Shown piece after piece: positions 1-5,400 of a stretch of 8,209 nt of DNA. The notes below the pieces were generated by a model, which was not told where the DNA came from, did no database searches, and saw only the letters and a program-made list of their open reading frames with translations. The first letter of the stretch is position 1. The number at the start of each line of letters is the position of its first letter. The stretch is from the NCBI GenBank assembly GCA_002401525.1, contig NVTH01000026.1, forward strand, positions 1 through 8,209, in the 5' to 3' direction. The stretch is from Moraxellaceae bacterium (GTDB lineage Bacteria; Pseudomonadota; Gammaproteobacteria; Pseudomonadales; UBA3067). The translations under genes were made by a program, and so were the position numbers.

Positions 1-38
1 GTAAAAAAGCCAAGTAGCTAGCTACTTGGCTTTTTTAC
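1..38. terminator. Bidirectional rho-independent terminator (perfect palindrome)
   Basis: Positions 1-38 read identically on both strands. The core arms GCCAAGTAG and CTACTTGGC can pair around a short CTAG loop. Six A's precede the stem and six T's follow it, so on either strand the transcript would have a stable GC-containing hairpin followed by a U tract. It starts 17 bases past the P450 stop codon, so it should end P450 transcription on the minus strand. Its symmetry suggests that a convergent plus-strand gene ends just left of the window, which is inference. Confidence 0.9.
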
Positions 39-54
39 GTCAAACAGAAGATGC

Positions 55-1332
55 TTATTTTGCGTGTAGTTTAACCGGCATTTCCACATAACCTCGAATA
101 AAGTTCGAATAAGTACGCTTGGGCTGCTCCACTAACTCCACTCTTTCGAAACGCTTAAGAATTTCTTCCCATACGACGCGCAATTGCATTTCAGCCAGAC
201 GATTGCCCATGCACCGATGAATCCCGAAACCAAATGAGAGATGATGGCGAGGTCGATCCCGGTCAATGATGAACTCGTAAGGCCGATCAATGACGTCCTC
301 ATCGCGATTACCCGACAAATACCACATGATGACCTTGTCACCCTTTTTGATCTGCTTACCGTTTAACACAGTGTCTTGAGTCGCCGTGCGGCGCATATGA
401 GTGAGCGGCGTCTGATAGCGAATCACTTCGGGTACGAATTTCGTTACCAATTCTGGATTGTCACGAAGCATCTGATATTGGTCAGGGTTTTCGTTTAAAA
501 ACAGCACACTTCCAGAAATTGAATTTCGGGTGGTGTCGTTGCCCCCCACGATCAACAAGATTAAATTCCCCAGATACTCCATGGGCCGCTCAGTGGCCAT
601 GTTTTTGGTTTCTTCGCCGTGGGCTAGCATGGAGATCAAATCGAATTGAGGAGGCTGATTGACCCTTTCTGTCCACAATTTGAAAAACGCGGGCACTAAC
701 TCGGTTTTTAGAATGGTCTGCGTTTCGTCATAGGAAGAAACAATGGATTGAGGGCCAGGAACTGCGGTCACCACGTCAGACCAATAGGTTAATTTACGAC
801 GTTCTTCGAAAGGGAAGTCGAATAGAGTCGCCAGCATTTGGCCGGTTAACTCAATGGATACTTTATCCACCCAGTTAAAGGTTTCGCCAATTGGCAATTC
901 ATCAAGAATCTTGCCCGCTCGTTCGCGAATAAGACTTTCCATATTGGCTAAGTTTTTTGGCGCTACGGAGCCTTGTACGGTTTTTCGTTGTTGCCCATGC
1001 ACAGGCTCATCCCGCGCAATAAACATCGACATCTCGGAGTCACCAAGAGGATCCATAATCGAGATCGAAGGTTCTGAAGAATACACTTCAGGATTGCCTT
1101 CAACTTCCATAATGTCGTTAAATTTGGTAACCGACCAGTAGGGCCCAAATTTTGAATCTTTGCAATAATGCACCGGGTCTTCTTTTCGCATGCGGTCGAA
1201 AAAACCACACACAGTGTCCGACTGGAACAATTCCCTTTGGGTTAAATCATAATCTTCTAAAGCAACTTCGTAAGGGTCTTTGCCCACCATGTGCTTGTAT
1301 TTCTTTTTGGGTTTTTCAATCACAGCGCTCAT
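55..1332 (-). CDS. cyp153: Cytochrome P450, CYP153 family (terminal alkane / fatty-acid hydroxylase)
   Basis: This is a complete 425-residue soluble class I bacterial P450 with no signal peptide or membrane anchor. Visible hallmarks are the I-helix oxygen-activation motif GGNDTT (residues 263-268), the K-helix ExxR (E302, R305), and the heme loop FGFGIHRCMG (367-376) with C374 as the heme-iron ligand. The wording around these, such as NDTTRNS after the I-helix motif, MRRTA near 313-317, GNRLAEMQLR after the Cys and SNFIRGY near the C-terminus, is characteristic of CYP153 enzymes as I remember them. Known members hydroxylate the terminal carbon of medium-chain alkanes or fatty acids using electrons from a ferredoxin and its reductase. 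The N-terminus is shorter than in the Marinobacter enzyme, which has an extra leader of several tens of residues. The start is supported by an AAAGGA ribosome site upstream. No ferredoxin, reductase or AraC-type regulator adjoins it, so it is probably monocistronic. The exact substrate cannot be read from sequence. Confidence 0.93.
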   Translation of the reverse strand: MSAVIEKPKKKYKHMVGKDPYEVALEDYDLTQRELFQSDTVCGFFDRMRKEDPVHYCKDSKFGPYWSVTKFNDIMEVEGNPEVYSSEPSISIMDPLGDSEMSMFIARDEPVHGQQRKTVQGSVAPKNLANMESLIRERAGKILDELPIGETFNWVDKVSIELTGQMLATLFDFPFEERRKLTYWSDVVTAVPGPQSIVSSYDETQTILKTELVPAFFKLWTERVNQPPQFDLISMLAHGEETKNMATERPMEYLGNLILLIVGGNDTTRNSISGSVLFLNENPDQYQMLRDNPELVTKFVPEVIRYQTPLTHMRRTATQDTVLNGKQIKKGDKVIMWYLSGNRDEDVIDRPYEFIIDRDRPRHHLSFGFGIHRCMGNRLAEMQLRVVWEEILKRFERVELVEQPKRTYSNFIRGYVEMPVKLHAK

Positions 1333-1342
1333 TTTGTATTAA

Positions 1343-1348
1343 TCCTTT
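1343..1348 (-). promoter_or_regulatory. Ribosome binding site of the P450 gene
   Basis: On the minus strand AAAGGA lies 10 bases before the ATG at 1332-1330. It favours this start over the internal Met15, which has no comparable site. Confidence 0.65.
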
Positions 1349-1391
1349 GTTGTAAATGATGAGGATCTGTTTTGACGCATAAACTGAGGCG

Positions 1392-1419
1392 AGTGTAGCA
1401 TCAATAAATAATATTCAAA
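1392..1419 (-). promoter_or_regulatory. Possible sigma70-like promoter for the P450 gene
   Basis: On the minus strand a TTTGAA box (1419-1414) is followed after 16 bases by TACACT (1397-1392). This would give a 5' leader of roughly 50 bases before the P450 ATG. The surrounding 1400-1470 stretch is strongly A+T-rich, as promoters often are. The -35 box matches poorly, so this is a candidate only. The 331-base distance from the FKBP gene argues that the P450 needs its own promoter. Confidence 0.3.
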
Positions 1420-1580
1420 TATAAATTTACTTATTAATAATACTGTGACTGAGAATTATGCTAATTAATCTACATTTCGTGTCCTGATAGGCCGCAAACC
1501 CCTAGACGTACGATTAGACGACAGGTTTAAAAAACATACGCCAATCAGGAAGAAAAAACATTTAGTTTAAGGAAACTGGA

Positions 1581-1604
1581 GGGGCTACAGAAGGGGCTAT
1601 AGAA
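1581..1604. repeat. Two-copy 12-bp tandem repeat
   Basis: GGGGCTACAGAA (1581-1592) is followed directly by GGGGCTATAGAA (1593-1604), differing at one base. A further AGGGG-like start is not present after it. It is non-coding and of unknown role, possibly a product of replication slippage. Confidence 0.6.
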
Positions 1605-1616
1605 GGCATAATGCTT

Positions 1617-1642
1617 GGCGCTTTAGTGTCCTTTAAAGCGCC
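1617..1642. terminator. Stem-loop after the FKBP gene, possible weak terminator
   Basis: The arms GGCGCTTTA (1617-1625) and TAAAGCGCC (1634-1642) pair perfectly around an 8-base loop, 21 bases beyond the FKBP stop codon. In the FKBP direction no U tract follows the stem, so it may act as an mRNA 3' stabiliser rather than an intrinsic terminator. On the plus strand T tracts do follow (1651-1655 and 1660-1665) but eight or more bases away from the stem, and no plus-strand gene precedes it. Confidence 0.35.
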
Positions 1643-1663
1643 GAATGGGGTTTTTCGAGTTTT

Positions 1664-2140
1664 TTATTCGTTAATACCCAACAACTCCACTTCAAAAATC
1701 AATACTGAGCCAGGGCCAATTGCACCGGCGCTCCGATTACCATAAGCCAACTCACTCGGGATAACAAAACGAGTTTTCTCTCCGACCACCATTAACTGCA
1801 CACCTTCAGTCCAGCCTTTGATTACCTGATTCAATCCAAACTCAATAGGTTCTCCGCGATCCACAGAACTGTCAAACACCAGCCCATCTACTAAGGTGCC
1901 GTGGTAATGAACCTTAACGCGGTCCGTCGCGGCAGGATTCACCGTCCCGGTGCCTTCGGTAAGCACCTGATATTGCAACCCTGAAGCCGTACTCATTACC
2001 CCCTCCACTTGGCTATTGGCCTCAAGGTAAGCCGCTCCTTTTTGAGCAGTTTCTTGCAACACGGTCTTGCTTTTAGACGCATATTGCAGGTACAAAAACG
2101 TTACAACAATTACAATGCCAGCTATCACTAATATTTTCAA
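1664..2140 (-). CDS. FKBP-type peptidyl-prolyl cis-trans isomerase, membrane-anchored
   Basis: This complete 158-residue protein should catalyse cis-trans isomerisation of prolyl bonds as a folding helper. Residues 2-20 form one hydrophobic segment, read as an uncleaved inner-membrane anchor or signal; there is no lipobox Cys, so the domain should face the periplasm. A short linker (about 21-50) resembles the tail of the Mip/FkpA dimerisation region, and the FKBP domain fills about 52-156. The residues that line the FKBP12 pocket are all recognisable: Y79, F89, D90, F101, V106, I107, W110, Y133 and F149. It is therefore probably active, unlike degenerate FKBPs. At this size it lacks the long helical dimerisation domain of Mip and FkpA. 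The start is a TTG: an in-frame TAA lies six codons upstream, and AAGGGGGG sits five bases before it. The gene is divergent from the giant kinase, with its own promoter. The fold is certain; the particular clients are unknown. Confidence 0.93.
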   Translation of the reverse strand: MKILVIAGIVIVVTFLYLQYASKSKTVLQETAQKGAAYLEANSQVEGVMSTASGLQYQVLTEGTGTVNPAATDRVKVHYHGTLVDGLVFDSSVDRGEPIEFGLNQVIKGWTEGVQLMVVGEKTRFVIPSELAYGNRSAGAIGPGSVLIFEVELLGINE

Positions 2141-2145
2141 AACAA

Positions 2146-2153
2146 CCCCCCTT
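2146..2153 (-). promoter_or_regulatory. Ribosome binding site that fixes the TTG start of the FKBP gene
   Basis: On the minus strand AAGGGGGG precedes the TTG at 2140-2138 by five bases. The frame contains a TAA six codons upstream and no ATG or GTG between that stop and the TTG. GTG at codon 5 is the only nearby alternative; it would place the site 17 bases away and cut into the membrane segment. Confidence 0.65.
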
Positions 2154-2175
2154 AATTATGCACAATCGCGGGCCA

Positions 2176-2204
2176 TTTATACCCAAAAGGCTGTTGATAG
2201 GCAA
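2176..2204 (-). promoter_or_regulatory. Sigma70-like promoter of the FKBP gene
   Basis: On the minus strand TTGCCT (2204-2199) and TATAAA (2181-2176) are separated by exactly 17 bases. They match the -35 consensus at four of six positions and the -10 consensus at five of six. Transcription would start near 2168, leaving a leader of about 28 bases that contains the ribosome site. Just upstream, AGTAC (2206-2210) and GTACT (2220-2224) form an inverted repeat with a 9-base spacer, a possible operator next to the -35 box. Confidence 0.5.
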
Positions 2205-2361
2205 TAGTACTCAATAACTGTACTTAACAACCCGACCCAATAATCGTAATAAAACCCGAGTTATTTGCGGGGGTTTATAGTTCTGCTTAATCAGCCTTAC
2301 ATTCTACCGCCTTCACACAAGAGAAGCCTGTGCCCCTCCGCCGTCAATTGACCTAAAAACA

Positions 2362-2417
2362 AGCCTCAGAAACATAGCCTAAGAAACATAGCCTAAAAAA
2401 CAAAGCCTAAGCTAATC
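2362..2417. repeat. 14-bp tandem repeat, about four copies, upstream of the kinase gene
   Basis: Four units follow head to tail: AGCCTCAGAAACAT (2362-2375), AGCCTAAGAAACAT (2376-2389), AGCCTAAAAAACAA (2390-2403) and a half-diverged AGCCTAAGCTAATC (2404-2417). ACCTAAAAACAA (2350-2361) looks like a still more degenerate leading copy. The array ends 54 bases before the kinase ATG. It is non-coding and lacks spacers, so it is not a CRISPR array. It could be a set of regulator binding sites or simple slippage expansion. Confidence 0.8.
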
Positions 2418-2471
2418 AATCCAAATGGGTTTTTTGTCGGCTATTCTTATAGAAGAATTTGACTGTATTCA

Positions 2472-5400
2472 ATGGCAATCCGATATTCAATGATTAATAC
2501 CGATGTAGACGTAGAAGGTTATCGGCTTATAGCCTCCTGTTATAAAGGCCCATTTACCAACGTATTTCAAGCCATCCGAGAAAAGGATGATTGCCCCGTC
2601 ATCCTCAAAGTCTTCCGCAGCGACAATGAAAGCACACGGGTTGCTAGTCAATATCAACATGAATTTGAGTTGCTTTCCAACATCGACTCAGACGCAGTCA
2701 TTAAAGCCTATGCGCTGCATCGCGACCAAATGGGGTACACACTGGTACTAGAGGATAGTAAAGGCGCCTCTCTGCAAGAAATAATAAAAAATGACATTCT
2801 TGATCTGAAAGAAAAAGTACAAATCGCTCTCGGAGTGGTGAAGGGTTTAAGTGTTATCCATCAAAACGGTATCATCCATAAAGACATTAATCCAAGTAAT
2901 ATCATTTATAATCGAATTTCTAAACAAGTCAAAATAATCGACTTCGGAATTTCATCACGACTCCCTAAAGAATATGCTGAAATAAAACCCACACAATCCC
3001 TTGAGGGCACTCTTCCTTATATTGCTCCCGAACAAACTGGACGCATGAATCGAACAACCGATTACCGTTCCGATTTTTATTCCTTTGGCATCACCCTCTA
3101 CGAAATTTTCACCAATTCCCTGCCCTTTGACTCGAAAGACAACTTACAATTAATACACGCCCACCTTGCCGAGGATCCTGTCCCCCCCATTATAAAGGTT
3201 CCTAATCTTCCTAAAGCAATCTCAGATATTATCTTAAAATTAATGTCTAAATCTGCCGAAGATCGCTATCAAGGTTGCTGGGGCATCAAAGTTGACCTAG
3301 AGAAGTGTCTAAGTTTAATGGGTAAAAACGGCGAGGAAATTGAATTTGAATTAGCTCAGAATGATATTCCCGAACAATTCCAACTGCCGCAAACGCTTTA
3401 CGGTCGACATCAAGAGCTACAACAAATATTCACGATCTTTGAGCACGTTAACAAAGGCAACAAAGCATTATTATTTGTTTCAGGGTACTCCGGTATTGGC
3501 AAAACCTCATTAATCAAAGAGGTGTACAAACCTCTCACTAAAGAAAATGGTTATTTTATCTCTGGGAAGTATGACCAATACAATAAGACCTCTCCTTATT
3601 CAGCTTTTATTAGCGCCTTCACACAACTCATTCAGCAATGTCTTTATCAAGATACCAAGCAACAGGATCATCTTAAAGAACGATTAATTTCTGCGCTCGG
3701 CAATAATGCCCAATTGATCACCGAACTTATTCCTTCGCTTAAATTACTCATCGGAGAACCGCCGCAGTCAAGCAAATTAAATGCTAAAGAGTCTAAACAT
3801 AGGTTTATTCTTACTTTTAAAAATTTTATTCGCGTATTCTCCAACGGAAAAACCCCCATCGTATTATTCTTAGATGATCTACAGTGGGCCGACACTGGCT
3901 CATTGGATTTACTCAACATACTCAACGAGGATGATCAGCTACGATCGCTTTTTATTATTGGTGCTTATAGAGACAACGAAGTCAGCCCGAGCCATCCTTT
4001 TAGCTCAACATTAGCCCGCCTTAGAAACGGTGAAACCACAATCGTTGAAATCAAATTAAAGCCTCTTAGCCTCTCAAACATCGTCCAACTAATCGAAGAC
4101 AGTCTTCGAAAAAGCGGCCAATCTGCTGAAAAACTCGCAACATTAATACTGGATAAGACAGCCGGAAACCCATTTTTTATCAACGAATTCTTACGAGGAC
4201 TTAACGAACAAGGGGACCTCAGTTTTAACATCGAACTGGGTGAATGGCACTGGGATATTGACCATATCCAAAACAAAAATATTAGCACCAATGTGGTCGA
4301 TCATATAAAAGAACGGTTAGAAAAATTACCCGAAACCGCTCGAACCCTGCTTGGTTACGCGGCCTGCATTAGCAACCGTTTTGACCTTAATTTCTTGGCA
4401 ATCACCACAGGATCCCCTATCACCGACGTTGCACAATGCTGCATCAAGGGTGCGCAAGAAAGCCTCCTTATCCCCATCAAAGATGCCATGCACATGTCCT
4501 CTCTCGCGAAAAACAGTTTGGAACAAATAAATTCCTGTCCAGAAATCATTGAGTTCAGATTTTCTCACGATAGAATTCAGCAGGCCGCATACAATCAAAT
4601 TAGCGAATCTCAAAAAACGAATTTCCATTATAAAATAGCGAAGGCCCTTCAAGACAACCTAATAAGGAAATCAGGCTCTCAATCAAATGAACCCATTTCT
4701 AGCTTGGACGCTCAACCCTCGACCGAATTATCAGCAGAGCAAAGTAACACGTCAACAAAAAGCGGGCCAAGCCATGAAAAAGTTGACGAAAATATTTTTG
4801 TACTGGCCTACCACTTAAATAAATGCGTTACACTTTTATCCTTAGAAGAACAAAAGCAGTGCCTACTAATCAATCTAAATGCTGCAAAAAAAGCTCAGCA
4901 ATCCATATCGTACCAAGAAGCAGAACAATTCATTAATACTGCCGAGAACTTACTGCACAAACTCGCTGATTCGCTTGATCCATCGCTCTCTTTCGAAATT
5001 CGGCTGATTAAACTCGAATTATTGTATCTATTAGGCCGCTTTGATGAGATGCAACCCTATTACAGCTGGATGGAAAAAAACGCACGCAACAAATACGATT
5101 TGATTTCCATCTTAAAACTACAATCTCAAGCGTATGGAGCACAACAGAAAAAGCAAGAATCCATGGACGCAGGTCTTGCAGCACTAAAACTATTAGGCGT
5201 TAACATATCCACTCAACCTTCTAAGTTTTATATCCTTTACAATATGCTTCGACTGAGAAGAAAGCTTTCGCGGTACAGCACGGAACAATTGCTTAACCTT
5301 CCACCGCTTACTGACAAGGATCTACAAGAAGCGCTCAACCAAATCAGCCACCTTACCGGGAATGCATTTTGGTTCGGAAAAAACTTACTTCCAATGTTTG

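Larger units (their letters stand above)
1333..1663. other. Intergenic spacer between the FKBP and P450 genes
   Basis: This 331-base stretch contains no credible gene; the only ATG-initiated frames are about ten codons or less. Beyond the P450 ribosome site and candidate promoter it holds an A+T-rich block (about 1400-1470), a TAGACG hexamer repeated at 1503-1508 and 1515-1520 around a CGTACG palindrome, a two-copy 12-bp tandem repeat (1581-1604) and a stem-loop (1617-1642). Both flanking genes run on the minus strand. Confidence 0.7.
2141..2471. other. Divergent intergenic region between the FKBP and giant kinase genes
   Basis: This 331-base stretch separates two genes transcribed away from each other and must hold both promoters. 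The FKBP side has a recognisable promoter and ribosome site. The kinase side holds a 10-bp palindrome GTCAATTGAC (2343-2352) and a 14-bp tandem repeat (2362-2417), but I could not find a convincing -35/-10 pair there. No gene longer than about 20 codons is supportable. Confidence 0.7.

Noticed and set aside
854..1141. 95-codon plus-strand open frame inside the P450 gene
   Set aside because: It lies opposite a well-supported P450 frame, has no recognisable domain and is an antisense shadow. The 132-341 and 963-1208 frames are rejected for the same reason.
2158..2217. 19-codon plus-strand frame between the FKBP and kinase genes
   Set aside because: It overlaps the FKBP promoter on the opposite strand, has no ribosome site, and its composition gives no support for coding.
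2252..2276. Hairpin AAACCC / GGGTTT in the divergent spacer
   Set aside because: Only six pairs with a 13-base loop, no T tract on either side, and no gene ending here to terminate.
2362..2417. Short CRISPR array
   Set aside because: The units abut with no spacers, are only 14 bases long, and no cas gene is present.
2442..2453. TATTCT and TATAGA as -10 boxes for the kinase gene
   Set aside because: Neither has an acceptable -35 box 16-18 bases upstream, so no promoter was called.
4326..4652. 108-codon minus-strand frame, with similar ones at 3668-3925, 3965-4291, 4355-4549, 5237-5509 and 6649-6897
   Set aside because: All lie antisense within the continuous kinase frame, whose protein matches family motifs throughout; none shows a domain or ribosome site of its own.
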